A stretch of DNA of 33,535 nt from Gammaproteobacteria bacterium (GTDB lineage Bacteria > Pseudomonadota > Gammaproteobacteria > Arenicellales > Arenicellaceae): NCBI GenBank assembly GCA_017854775.1, contig JAFMHC010000024.1, positions 1 through 33,535 of the forward strand, read 5' to 3'. Below are positions 8,633-16,920 of this stretch, piece by piece. A model generated the notes under the pieces. The model had not been told where the DNA came from. It was given only the letters and a program-made list of their open reading frames with translations, and did not search any database. The translations under genes were made by a program, and so were the position numbers. Position 1 is the stretch's first letter. Every line of letters starts with the position of its first letter.

Positions 8633-8655
8633 TTACTACTAAAGAAGTATGATTT

Positions 8656-8690
8656 AAAGGAGTAGAGAGAAATCTCTACTCCTTTTTTTT
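8656..8690 (+). terminator. Strong intrinsic terminator of the subtilase gene
   Basis: A perfect 13-bp stem (AAAGGAGTAGAGA with TCTCTACTCCTTT), GAAA tetraloop at 8669-8672, then a run of Ts to 8690. It starts 24 bases after the stop codon. Confidence 0.95.
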
Positions 8691-8825
8691 GAATTTACCA
8701 ATCTATTATCGATTTAGCTCGCGCCGGCTATTTCCTTGTCTAAGCCTCATTTTTTCGACCTTATTGTCTCAACTTCTTTGTCCAACCTCTTTGTCTCAAC
8801 GTAAGACCTGTGATCAGTGAATATT

Positions 8826-8859
8826 ACTCAGATGTCGCTTCTACTCAGATGTCGCTTCT
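8826..8859. repeat. 17-bp tandem duplication across a stop codon
   Basis: ACTCAGATGTCGCTTCT occurs at 8826-8842 and again at 8843-8859. The right copy encodes the last codons and stop of the minus-strand gene ending at 8845; the left copy repeats that end downstream of the stop. Confidence 0.93.
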
Positions 8860-9336
8860 AGAAGTGGCTGGGGTTTCTGCTCGATTAGACGGGCAGTAGT
8901 TCGGCTTGCCACTGACACTGCCATGGTAACGATAGTGTTTACCCTCGGCCCCGAGTACAATTAGCATCCCGGGAACCAATGCTTGGGTGTACTGATGTCC
9001 TGGCTTAGGGCAGCCCATAGCACCTGAGCGCCAAGTAACCTGTGACGCTGATAGTGGTGTGATATCGCTTGTCTCAATACTGAGTCGTTGCGCTAGATCT
9101 TCCATCGCATTTTGAATTTGCGCATTTCTGCTAAGCTTTGGTGGCACTGCTTCAGGTACTTTTTTCTCCCCAATTGTTTTTTGTTCAATTTCAACTTCGC
9201 TGACTTCAGCTTTCACTGGTGTGTCGCTCTTGGCGGCAAGGGCATTGGATGTACTGTTAATCGCAAGTAGGCCAAGACCCATGTAAAGAGGGAACTTATT
9301 AAAGTATGAGGAAGTGGAGCTATGGTTATATTTCAT
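8845..9336 (-). CDS. Small exported protein with conserved Cys-Pro-Gly/Tyr-rich C-terminal domain
   Basis: A 163-residue protein with a signal peptide (about residues 1-35, ending NALAA), a charged linker, and a C-terminal domain holding VTWRSGAMGCPKPGHQYTQA and ALVPGMLIVL followed by HYRYHG and Cys148. I recall similar short W-x-G-x-x-G-C-P-x-P-G-x-x-Y-T-Q-A patterns in uncharacterised exported proteins of several phyla; no function is known to me. Cys109 and Cys148 could form a disulphide. I chose ATG 9336 rather than 9345 because AAAGGA sits eight bases before 9336 but touches 9345. It ends in a 17-bp duplication. Probably periplasmic or membrane-associated. Confidence 0.7.
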   Translation of the reverse strand: MKYNHSSTSSYFNKFPLYMGLGLLAINSTSNALAAKSDTPVKAEVSEVEIEQKTIGEKKVPEAVPPKLSRNAQIQNAMEDLAQRLSIETSDITPLSASQVTWRSGAMGCPKPGHQYTQALVPGMLIVLGAEGKHYRYHGSVSGKPNYCPSNRAETPATSRSDI

Positions 9337-9528
9337 GGTTTGCATCCTTTGGTGTCACAAAATTTGAGCATAACCTGAATATTAAGACGAGCGTCCTTAG
9401 TTTGTCAAAAGGTAACGTTATGCGTAATATTTGCTCATGGACACCAACAAGACCCTACGACAAATGAGCTCTATTGCTCTGCCGTATCGTCTGCAGTAAA
9501 AGAGATAATAAACACCTCAAAAGCTTGT

Positions 9529-10269
9529 CTAGCTATCTTCTGCCGAGTTTTTAACGATGGTTTTTTGCGTGGCGGTTAAAATGCCTCGAAGAATATTTAG
9601 TTCTAATACGTCGGGTTCAGCTCGGCTGTAGAGGTGGCGTAGACGTTGTAATGTCTCGCCTTGATGAGACCTTAGGAAGGATATATCTTGTAGTACGGTT
9701 TCGAGGTGTTGGTAAAATAACTCAAGTTGATTTGACGTCGGCAATTGGCGCTCGGTTCGAGCACTTTTAGCGGGATTTTCGGCTTGTGATGATTTGAATA
9801 TCTCGTAACTAAGCGTTTGCACCGCCGAGGCCATATTCAAGGAACTGTATTCAGGATTTGCCGGAATAGTGACACGATATTTTGCGTACTGAATATCGTC
9901 GTTGTGTAGACCCATTCTCTCGGGGCCAAAGATTAATGCAACTGGGTTTGTCTTGGCCGAGCTAAGTAGTATTTCAGCCGCTTCACTCGGGTTTACTTCT
10001 GGTAGGTCATAGCCGCGAGGCCGTGCGGTACTGGCGATTACCGCGGTACAATCTTTGATTGCCTCAGTGATTGAACCATGAACAGAGGCATTGGCTAACA
10101 CATCACTGGCGCCAGCAGACATTTTAGTGGCTTCATCTGAAGGGTAGTCCTTAGGCGATACCAGTGCCAAGTCGGTAAGTCCCATCGTTTTCATCGAGCG
10201 CGCCGCCGAGCCTATATTGCCGGGATGAAAGGTGCGCACCAACACAATGCGAATATTGTCTAGACTCAT
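9529..10269 (-). CDS. trmJ: tRNA (cytidine/uridine-2'-O-)-methyltransferase TrmJ
   Basis: A 246-residue SPOUT-class methyltransferase, the same length as E. coli TrmJ, which methylates the 2'-OH of nucleotide 32 in the anticodon loop of some tRNAs using S-adenosylmethionine. The three SpoU motifs are present: HPGNIGSAARSM (residues 15-26), ALIFGPERMGL (111-121) and PEYSSLNMASAV (139-150), which build the trefoil-knot cofactor site. The C-terminal helical extension expected of TrmJ is complete. It lies 74 bases downstream of hexR on the same strand and could be read from the hexR promoter, although the functions are unrelated. Confident call. Confidence 0.94.
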   Translation of the reverse strand: MSLDNIRIVLVRTFHPGNIGSAARSMKTMGLTDLALVSPKDYPSDEATKMSAGASDVLANASVHGSITEAIKDCTAVIASTARPRGYDLPEVNPSEAAEILLSSAKTNPVALIFGPERMGLHNDDIQYAKYRVTIPANPEYSSLNMASAVQTLSYEIFKSSQAENPAKSARTERQLPTSNQLELFYQHLETVLQDISFLRSHQGETLQRLRHLYSRAEPDVLELNILRGILTATQKTIVKNSAEDS

Positions 10270-10343
10270 TTAACGACCATCAAATTGAATAATAGAGTGT
10301 GAAGCAAGTAAGGGTTTGCTTGATTATAGCGCCTCTACTGATT

Positions 10344-11201
10344 CTAGTATCGATCTATTCGCGTGGCGGCTAAATTCTTCTTGATAGATTTGAAGTTGTC
10401 TTCTACCGAGCTGCCCATCTTCAGGGCAACGCTGGTCGCCAGCATATCGACCACTGCAAGATGCATGATGCGTGAGGTCATCGGGGTGAATAAATCAGTG
10501 TCTTCAGCGGTGATCGCATTTAACACGAAGTCGCATTGGCCAGACAGCAATGAACCCTGCGAAGTAATGCCAATAACCGTGGCGCCTCGTGCTCGGGCTA
10601 TTTCGGCATTTACGATCATCGCGTCGGTCCGGCCTGTATAGGAGATGAAAACGCCAACGTCTTCTTTATCGAGCATCGAGCACATCATGCGTTGATTAAT
10701 GAAATCTGCATGGGCAATAACGGGCATGCCAAAGCGGAAAAATTTGTGTTGCGCGTCCAGCGCCACCGAGCTAGATGCGCCCATACCAAAGAAGTTGACA
10801 CTCTTGCACTTTGCAATCGCGCTGGCCGCTGCGTCTAATGATTCTGGGCGAATGGTATTGCCTAAGGATTGAATGCTGCTTTGAATCGAGTTCATGATCT
10901 TACTAATGACCATGCTGGTGCTGTCGTCACGGTCCAAGTTTTCTACGAATAGTCGTCCGTTTGATGATATTTCTTGAGCCAAGCGTAATTTGAAGTCTGG
11001 GTAGCCGTCACAGCCCAATTTGTGACAGAAACGATTGACCGTCGGTTCACTGACTTCAGCCTGTGTCGCAAGCGATGCAATGGACTTATGGATCACCAGG
11101 CTGGGTTGTTCTCGTATGATTGCGACTAGCTTTTTATCAGACTTACTTAAGCGTATTTGATCACTACTCATTAGTTGCAATAGAGAGGCTTGTGCGTGCA
11201 T
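10344..11201 (-). CDS. hexR: RpiR-family transcriptional regulator HexR
   Basis: A 285-residue regulator with an N-terminal RpiR helix-turn-helix (IASLATQAEVSEPTVNRFCH, residues 41-60) and a C-terminal SIS sugar-phosphate domain (about 123-255; FFGMGASSS and SYTGRTD are the ligand loops). In gamma-proteobacteria HexR controls zwf, edd, eda, gapA and sugar-uptake genes from 15-bp palindromes and responds to the Entner-Doudoroff intermediate KDPG. The context fits: it is divergent from gapA, and HexR-like palindromes lie in front of itself, gapA, zwf and between lacI and gluP. CGGAG precedes the ATG. The family and role are well supported; the exact regulon and sign of control here are inferred. 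Confidence 0.92.
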   Translation of the reverse strand: MHAQASLLQLMSSDQIRLSKSDKKLVAIIREQPSLVIHKSIASLATQAEVSEPTVNRFCHKLGCDGYPDFKLRLAQEISSNGRLFVENLDRDDSTSMVISKIMNSIQSSIQSLGNTIRPESLDAAASAIAKCKSVNFFGMGASSSVALDAQHKFFRFGMPVIAHADFINQRMMCSMLDKEDVGVFISYTGRTDAMIVNAEIARARGATVIGITSQGSLLSGQCDFVLNAITAEDTDLFTPMTSRIMHLAVVDMLATSVALKMGSSVEDNFKSIKKNLAATRIDRY

Positions 11202-11268
11202 GGTCTGGCTCCGACGGTATTTCTAATGGGGAGATCAACTGTCACCTCAAAAGTGTATTTTCTATTTT

Positions 11269-11283
11269 TGTAATTAAGTTTCA
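11269..11283. promoter_or_regulatory. HexR-like operator, hexR side
   Basis: TGTAATTAAGTTTCA differs at two positions from the published gamma-proteobacterial HexR consensus TGTAATTAAATTACA. It lies 68 bases upstream of the hexR start, suggesting autoregulation. Confidence 0.55.
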
Positions 11284-11365
11284 ATAATAGTCAATTATTC
11301 TAAAAACTCTAGTCAATTCTCACTTTAGTCAGATATTGAGCTATTAGAGCTCTAATTGACCTTAC

Positions 11366-11382
11366 TTGTATTTATCATACAA
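11366..11382. promoter_or_regulatory. Inverted repeat of unknown binding partner
   Basis: TTGTAT - TTATC - ATACAA, a perfect 6-bp dyad in the hexR/gapA gap. It does not match the HexR consensus. It may be a second regulator's site, or chance in A/T-rich DNA. Confidence 0.3.
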
Positions 11383-11433
11383 AGTGAGAAAATGTAGCGT
11401 AGTTACAATAACCGCAATAACGGCGTTCTTTAT

Positions 11434-11448
11434 TGAAATTTAATTACA
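11434..11448. promoter_or_regulatory. HexR-like operator, gapA side
   Basis: TGAAATTTAATTACA fits the HexR palindrome TGTAATTAAATTACA with one arm mismatch and a change at the central base. It lies 143 bases upstream of the gapA ATG at 11591. Confidence 0.65.
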
Positions 11449-11590
11449 TTTTATGCTAACATTTGACCATATTAGAGCATCAACTTGAATAATCAATAAT
11501 TCGATTAGTCGCTCGGTACAAAATCAGTCTAACTATTTTGTATTGCTGATGCCCTCAACCCTAATTAGTAAACTTCGAGAAGATAACGTT

Positions 11591-12622
11591 ATGTATAAGA
11601 TAGCAATTAATGGTTTTGGACGTATCGGTCGTAACGTGTTACGTGCCATGTACGAATACAATAAAAACGAGCATATTCAAGTGGTTGCTATCAATGATTT
11701 GGGTGAGGCTGCGATCAATGCACACCTTCTAAAATATGACACTGTGCATGGTGAGTTCGCTAAAGATGTCAGTGTTGACGGCGATTTTTTGCTGGTAGAT
11801 GGCGATAAGATCAAAGTTCTTTCTGAGCGCAACCCTGCTGATTTACCGTGGGCAGAATTAGGCGTCGACTTGGTTCTTGAATGCACAGGTTTCTTTACAA
11901 CACGCGAGACGGCCGGTGCTCACCTAACTGCGGGTGCCAAGAAGGTGCTGGTTTCGGCTCCAGGCAAAGACCTAGACGCGACTATCGTTTACGGTGTTAA
12001 CGACAACGTGCTTAAAGCTAGCGATGTATTAGTGTCAAACGCATCATGTACAACAAACTGCTTAGCGCCTATCGCAAAAGCGCTGCATGACGAACTGGTG
12101 ATCGAGAAAGGGCTAGCGAATACGGTACATTCTTACACTAACGATCAACGTTTAAATGACGTTTATCACACCGACTTACGTCGTGCTCGAGCGGCTGCTC
12201 ACTCGATGATTCCTTCAAAAACTGGCGCGGCCGCAGCAATCGGTTTAGTTGTTCCAGATCTCATCGGAAAATTAGATGGCTTGTCTATTCGCGTGCCAAC
12301 CTTGAACGTTTCGTTATTGGATTTAACCGTCAATGTCGGACGTGAGACCACGGTTGAAGAAGTGAATAGCATTCTACAAGCGGCCGCTGATAAATCGATT
12401 GGCGGTGTATTTAAAATTAATACCTTACCGTTAGTATCAAGTGACTTTAACCACAACCCCGCCTCTAGCATTGCCGATGTGACTCAAACTCGAGTGCTGG
12501 GCAACATGGTTAAAATTCTTGCTTGGTATGACAATGAGTGGGGCTTCTCTAACCGGATGATCGACACCGCCAGCCGTATGCTTGAGCTTGGCGATCAAGT
12601 TGAGATGTCGAAAGCGAGCTAA
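11591..12622 (+). CDS. gapA: Glyceraldehyde-3-phosphate dehydrogenase
   Basis: A 343-residue GAPDH that oxidises glyceraldehyde-3-phosphate to 1,3-bisphosphoglycerate with NAD. Seen: the Rossmann start [15 protein letters not shown], Asp36 in AINDLG (fits NAD preference), catalytic Cys153 in [12 protein letters not shown], His180 in TVHSYTNDQ, and the C-terminal [13 protein letters not shown] set the start at ATG 11591; an in-frame TTG at 11543 would add 16 residues that family members lack. It is divergent from hexR with HexR-like sites between, consistent with control by Entner-Doudoroff flux, whose product is this enzyme's substrate. It is convergent with the GH13 gene that ends at 12809. 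Confidence 0.95.
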   Translation: MYKIAINGFGRIGRNVLRAMYEYNKNEHIQVVAINDLGEAAINAHLLKYDTVHGEFAKDVSVDGDFLLVDGDKIKVLSERNPADLPWAELGVDLVLECTGFFTTRETAGAHLTAGAKKVLVSAPGKDLDATIVYGVNDNVLKASDVLVSNASCTTNCLAPIAKALHDELVIEKGLANTVHSYTNDQRLNDVYHTDLRRARAAAHSMIPSKTGAAAAIGLVVPDLIGKLDGLSIRVPTLNVSLLDLTVNVGRETTVEEVNSILQAAADKSIGGVFKINTLPLVSSDFNHNPASSIADVTQTRVLGNMVKILAWYDNEWGFSNRMIDTASRMLELGDQVEMSKAS

Positions 12623-12623
12623 G

Positions 12624-12649
12624 GTTTAAGCCATTAGCTAGGCTTTAAC
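12624..12649 (+). terminator. Weak hairpin after gapA
   Basis: GTTTAAGCC pairs with GGCTTTAAC with one mismatch around an eight-base loop, directly after the gapA stop. There is no T-run, so termination is doubtful. Confidence 0.3.
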
Positions 12650-12808
12650 AGAAAAATATGTTGTAAGAAGTGTACTCAGAACTAGTTCGAAGCAGATAAG
12701 CGCTATTGAGTTAGCGCTGCAAAAGATTTCGTGGAATGGACGTGTTGTTAGCAAGGATGCTATTTTTATTTTTTCATTTAATTACTGCGGATTTAAGGTC
12801 GACGATCG

Positions 12809-14572
12809 CTATGAAAAATAAGCGAACCCATATGGTTCTAAACTGATACTAAGGCCTTCGGTCGTGGTATCTAATGTCACGCCTAAGCCCTGCAGGGGGA
12901 TTGGTGTATTAATCACTGGAGCGGCAAAGGTAACGGGCTCAGCGCTGAGGTTGAAGCAAGCAGTTATGTGTTCGCCATGATGACTTCGATGGATGATTAA
13001 AACTTGTTCGGGTGAATCGAGAAATTCAATTGCGCCTTCGATGAGCACGCGTTGAGTCGTACGCCAGCGTAAAAACTGTTTATAAAAATTTAGCACCGAA
13101 TCATTGTCTTCGACCTGTGCAGCGACATTATGGCGACGATGTTCGTCGGCCACGGGTAGCCAGCTATCATGACTTGAAAAACCGGCATGGGGCTGGTCAT
13201 CGTTCCAAGCTATTGGCGTGCGGCAACCGTCACGACCTTTAAATTCTGGCCAGAATTCAATGCCAAAAGGGTCTTGTAGCTGGTGTTGTTGAATATTCGC
13301 TTCAGTGAAACCAAGCTCTTCACCTTGATAGACACATAGGGTGCCACGCAGCGAGGCGGCAAGCGCTAACGCCATTTTAGCAAACTGCGTGTTGTGTATG
13401 CCATCGCCCCACCGACTGACGACTCGAATTACGTCATGATTACTTACCGCCCAACAAGGCCAGCCTTCACCGATAACAGACTCAAGTGAGTTGACCGTTT
13501 TACGAACATGTTCGGCTGAGAACTCGTCAGCCAATAACTCAAAGTTGTAGCCCATGTGCAGTCGTTGATCACCTTGAGTGTATTCAGATAAAGTCTTTAG
13601 CGAATCTTCTGAATTGATCTCACCGAGCGCGACGGTTCCAGGGTAATTATCTAATAAGCTACGTACCTCTTCGAGAAAGCCCAAGTTTTCGTCTTGAGTA
13701 TTATCGAAATAATGATATTGAGCGGCATATGGGTTTTCCGGCGAAAAGCCTCGGCCGGTGCGTTCTTCAAGCGGTTTGAATGGGTTATCGCGTAGCAACT
13801 TGTCGTGATAACAAAAGTTGATTGCATCAAGTCGAAAACCATCAACTCCTCGTTTCAGCCAAAATTCTATTTCTTCAAGAATCTGTGCACGAAGCTCATC
13901 GCAATGAAAATTCAGATCTGGTTGAGAGGATAAAAAATTATGCAGATAGTATTGACCGCGTTTTTCGTCCCACTGCCAGGCACTACCACCAAAGATCGCT
14001 ATCCAATTATTTGGCGCAGAGCCATCCGGTTTTGCATCGGCCCAAACGTACCAATCAGACTTATCATTGGTTTTTGATTTTCGGCTTGTTTTAAACCATT
14101 GGTGCTGATCAGAGGTGTGGCTTAATACTTGATCAATCATTATCTTGATGCCACGTATCTTCGCCTGAGCGACTAATTCGTCGAAGTCGCTTAGTGTTCC
14201 AAAGATAGGGTCGACGTCTCGGTAGTCGCTGATATCGTAACCAAAGTCGTTCATCGGCGATTTGAAAAACGGCGAAACCCACAGAGCGTCGACGCCTAGG
14301 TCGCTGATGTAATCGAGCTTACTGATCACTCCTTGCAAGTCACCGATGCCATCCTCGTTGGTATCGCAGAAGCTACGAGGATAAACTTGGTAAATCACCG
14401 CACCACGCCACCAATCGAGTGAGTGGTCTGAGTCGTGTTGGCCGTCGTCTTTAGCTTGTACTAGCTTGAGTTTTAAATTTGTCGCTTGAGTCACTTCTGA
14501 TTCACTACTTAATATTAGATCGTTGATATGACCAAATGGCGCGAAACTATGTTTACCAACTATGTTTATCAT
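12809..14572 (-). CDS. GH13 alpha-glucosidase (oligo-alpha-glucosidase type)
   Basis: A 587-residue glycoside hydrolase of family GH13 (counting from ATG 14572). WWRGAVIYQVYPRSF begins the TIM barrel; catalytic Asp249 (GFRLDAIN), acid/base Glu318 (ALGEIN) and transition-state Asp380 (SNHDV) are present, with GDLQGVISKLDYI and QVLSHTSDQH. The pattern resembles the GH13_23 alpha-glucosidases, which release glucose from maltose and short maltodextrins or isomaltose. No signal peptide is visible, so it should be cytoplasmic. About 50 residues precede the usual N-terminus; they contain no clear domain and no obvious Shine-Dalgarno precedes the start, so translation could begin further in (a GTG codon exists near residue 27). 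It is divergent from the exported GH13 gene at 14970 across a gap holding two TACGTA operators. Confidence 0.9.
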   Translation of the reverse strand: MINIVGKHSFAPFGHINDLILSSESEVTQATNLKLKLVQAKDDGQHDSDHSLDWWRGAVIYQVYPRSFCDTNEDGIGDLQGVISKLDYISDLGVDALWVSPFFKSPMNDFGYDISDYRDVDPIFGTLSDFDELVAQAKIRGIKIMIDQVLSHTSDQHQWFKTSRKSKTNDKSDWYVWADAKPDGSAPNNWIAIFGGSAWQWDEKRGQYYLHNFLSSQPDLNFHCDELRAQILEEIEFWLKRGVDGFRLDAINFCYHDKLLRDNPFKPLEERTGRGFSPENPYAAQYHYFDNTQDENLGFLEEVRSLLDNYPGTVALGEINSEDSLKTLSEYTQGDQRLHMGYNFELLADEFSAEHVRKTVNSLESVIGEGWPCWAVSNHDVIRVVSRWGDGIHNTQFAKMALALAASLRGTLCVYQGEELGFTEANIQQHQLQDPFGIEFWPEFKGRDGCRTPIAWNDDQPHAGFSSHDSWLPVADEHRRHNVAAQVEDNDSVLNFYKQFLRWRTTQRVLIEGAIEFLDSPEQVLIIHRSHHGEHITACFNLSAEPVTFAAPVINTPIPLQGLGVTLDTTTEGLSISLEPYGFAYFS

Positions 14573-14744
14573 GGTTACCAACTTTGGCTACCATAGTGTG
14601 TCTTACAACATACTAATAGTTTTTGCTTAGAATCGCTGCTATGCACTTTACCTCAATGCATTATTGCCATTTGGGCGGAACTGCTATCACGGTTACCTGA
14701 CAATCTTAAAGTGAGTCGATGTAAATTTGCAGTCACTCGAGCTA

Positions 14745-14758
14745 TGAATACGTATGCA
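14745..14758. promoter_or_regulatory. TACGTA operator 1 (distal, exported GH13 promoter)
   Basis: TGAATACGTATGCA, with the palindromic core ATACGTAT typical of LacI-family operators with a central CG. The likely binder is the LacI-type regulator at 24969-26015 (inference). Confidence 0.65.
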
Positions 14759-14775
14759 CAGGTGCGCGAGCGGTA

Positions 14776-14789
14776 TGAATACGTATGTA
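14776..14789. promoter_or_regulatory. TACGTA operator 2 (proximal, exported GH13 promoter)
   Basis: TGAATACGTATGTA, 31 bp (about three helical turns) from operator 1. It ends 29 bases before a -10-like TACGAT (14819-14824) embedded in GGGCTTGAAATACGATG, which recurs almost exactly before the receptor gene. Confidence 0.68.
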
Positions 14790-14969
14790 GTTGCTAACGT
14801 CGTCGATCGGGCTTGAAATACGATGAGTGACACGGCTAGCCAGACAATTACTTACACAGTAATTTATAAGTTGCTAGGCCGTTGATGGTATCGATTAAGG
14901 TGATTTTTATGCGCATTACTTTTATGTGCTCTACTTTTTATACGCACTACTTAAGGTTAGATTTTTATT

Positions 14970-16859
14970 ATGTTCAAGTACTTCAAAGTGGCGGTTTTTC
15001 TACTTACGATTTTACTCAGCGTTGTCTCCGTTCAGTCCGCTTATGCGAATCTGTCTGTGGACAGAGTCGAGCCACCATTTTGGTGGTCGAATATGGCGCA
15101 GTCTAATTTGCAATTGATGGTTTACGGTCAAGGTTTGTCCGATGTTCAAGTTGAGTCATCGACACAGATGGTGACGGTGCGAAAAGTAACCGCTGCGGAA
15201 AACCCGAATTATGTCTTTGTCGATCTAGAGATATCCAGTCAATTTAAGGCTGACTTAATCGAGCTGACCTTTATCGGGCAGAGCGGTCGGTCACAGGTCT
15301 ATCCCTACCAGATCAAACCGCGCGAGGCAGGCTCACGCCAACGCGTAGGTTTTTCGTCTAAAGACGTTATTTACTTGGTCACCCCTGATCGCTTCGCCAA
15401 CGGTGATATATCAAACGACAACGTAGATGGCCTAACAGAGCTAAGCGACCGCAGTAAACCGGGTGGGCGCCATGGTGGTGATTTGGCTGGGCTGTCGGAT
15501 AATCTCGAGTATTTGGCAGAACTAGGAATTACCAAGGTTTGGTTGAATCCATTGCAACAAAATAACGAGCCACAATATTCATACCACGGATACTCGATTA
15601 GTGATCTTTATCAGATCGATGCGCGTTATGGTGGTAATCAGGCATTGATTGAGTTTTCACAGCAAGCGCAGGATCTCGGGATTGGTTTAATCATGGACAC
15701 GATTCCGAATCATATTGGTGTCAACCATTGGTGGATGAACGATTTACCAAGCTCTGACTGGATCAATAATGATGGCAAGTTTAGTCAAACATCGCATAGT
15801 CATGAGGCTATTCAAGACCCGTACAGTTCTGAGCAAGACCGTGTTGAGTTTAATGACGGTTGGTTTGTGCCGACCATGCCGGATCTAAACCAGCGCAATC
15901 CTTATTTAGCTAATTACTTAATTCAAAATAATATCTGGTGGATAGAGTTTGCTGGCTTAGTCGGCTTGCGGGTTGATACCTTGCCCTATGCTGATAAGCA
16001 TTTCACCACTGAATTTAATGCTCGTATCTTGGCCGAATACCCAAACCTTAATATTGTCGGTGAGGAGTGGACAACCAATCCCGCCGTAGTTTCATACTGG
16101 CAAAGCGGTAAGTTGAACCAAGACGGTTATGACGGTGGAGTGCCAAGTTTAATGGATTTTCCGCTACAAGAGGCCTTAGTCCTTGCATTAACTGAGCCGG
16201 AGAATAAACAAGATCGTAACGGTTTACGGCGCTTGCACACGCTCCTCGCCAATGATTTTCAATACCCGGATGCCAATAATTTAGTTGTGATTGGCGACAA
16301 TCATGATATGAGCCGTTTGCACACGCAGCTGAATGATGATGCGGCGCTAACCAAAATGGCACTCACCTTTTTGATGACTACTCGGGGTATCCCTCAATTG
16401 TTTTACGGTACCGAAATTTTGATGAGCAACACGGGGACAGAAGACCACGGCATTATTCGATCTGATTTCCCTGGCGGCTGGAGTGGTGATAAAAGTAATG
16501 CTAAGACAGGCGAGGGTCTGTCGGTCGACGCATTAGAAATGCAGGCTTACCTGCGAACACTATTAAATTGGCGCAAGGCTGCCCCTGCGATCCACCATGG
16601 CAAACTAATGCACTATCTACCCAAGGATGGCGTCTATACTTTTTTCCGCTATCTAGACGATGTTGGGGGGGCAGGCGATAGCGTGGTAATGGTGATTATG
16701 AATAATAATCAGTCGGCCGTGAGCCTCGATTTGTCACGCTTTGCCGAGCGCATCAAGGGTAAGCAAACAATGCTGAATGTGATTACTAAAGAATCGTCGT
16801 CGATCTCGAAACCCTTGTCGTTACCGGCTAAGTCAGCGCAAGTATTCGAATTAAACTAG
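14970..16859 (+). CDS. Exported GH13 cyclomaltodextrinase / neopullulanase-like enzyme
   Basis: A 629-residue enzyme with a signal peptide (about 1-27, ending SAYAN), so periplasmic or outer-membrane facing. An N-terminal beta domain of the cyclomaltodextrinase type (about 28-118, VDRVEPPFWWSNM) precedes the GH13 barrel: VIYLVTPDRFANGD, GGRHGGDLAGL, IMDTIPNHIGVNH, nucleophile Asp336 (GLRVDTLPY), acid/base Glu365 (NIVGEEWTT) and Asp446 (GDNHDMSR); a C-terminal beta domain follows. The pattern matches cyclodextrin- and maltodextrin-degrading enzymes of SusA type. Likely role: cut imported maltodextrins or cyclodextrins in the periplasm. Two TACGTA operators lie upstream, and the halogenase gene begins 61 bases downstream, probably in the same transcript. 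Confidence 0.92.
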   Translation: MFKYFKVAVFLLTILLSVVSVQSAYANLSVDRVEPPFWWSNMAQSNLQLMVYGQGLSDVQVESSTQMVTVRKVTAAENPNYVFVDLEISSQFKADLIELTFIGQSGRSQVYPYQIKPREAGSRQRVGFSSKDVIYLVTPDRFANGDISNDNVDGLTELSDRSKPGGRHGGDLAGLSDNLEYLAELGITKVWLNPLQQNNEPQYSYHGYSISDLYQIDARYGGNQALIEFSQQAQDLGIGLIMDTIPNHIGVNHWWMNDLPSSDWINNDGKFSQTSHSHEAIQDPYSSEQDRVEFNDGWFVPTMPDLNQRNPYLANYLIQNNIWWIEFAGLVGLRVDTLPYADKHFTTEFNARILAEYPNLNIVGEEWTTNPAVVSYWQSGKLNQDGYDGGVPSLMDFPLQEALVLALTEPENKQDRNGLRRLHTLLANDFQYPDANNLVVIGDNHDMSRLHTQLNDDAALTKMALTFLMTTRGIPQLFYGTEILMSNTGTEDHGIIRSDFPGGWSGDKSNAKTGEGLSVDALEMQAYLRTLLNWRKAAPAIHHGKLMHYLPKDGVYTFFRYLDDVGGAGDSVVMVIMNNNQSAVSLDLSRFAERIKGKQTMLNVITKESSSISKPLSLPAKSAQVFELN

Positions 16860-16920
16860 AATACCCTGATTCTGGTGGGTGGTTATGTAGGATACCGAGG
16901 TAGTAAAAACTGAAATAGGC

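Larger units (their letters stand above)
14573..14969. promoter_or_regulatory. Divergent control region between the two GH13 genes
   Basis: About 400 bp without a gene. It holds two copies of the 14-bp TGAATACGTATGYA motif (14745-14758 and 14776-14789, 31 bp apart) and a -10-like TACGAT at 14819-14824, pointing toward the exported GH13 gene. No equally placed -10 was found for the opposite direction. Confidence 0.6.

Noticed and set aside
11543-11590. Upstream TTG start of gapA adding 16 residues
   Set aside because: GAPDHs begin at [15 protein letters not shown], and the ATG at 11591 fits this exactly.
14882-15117. Short plus-strand frames in front of the exported GH13 gene
   Set aside because: They overlap the GH13 signal-peptide region in other frames and show no family features.
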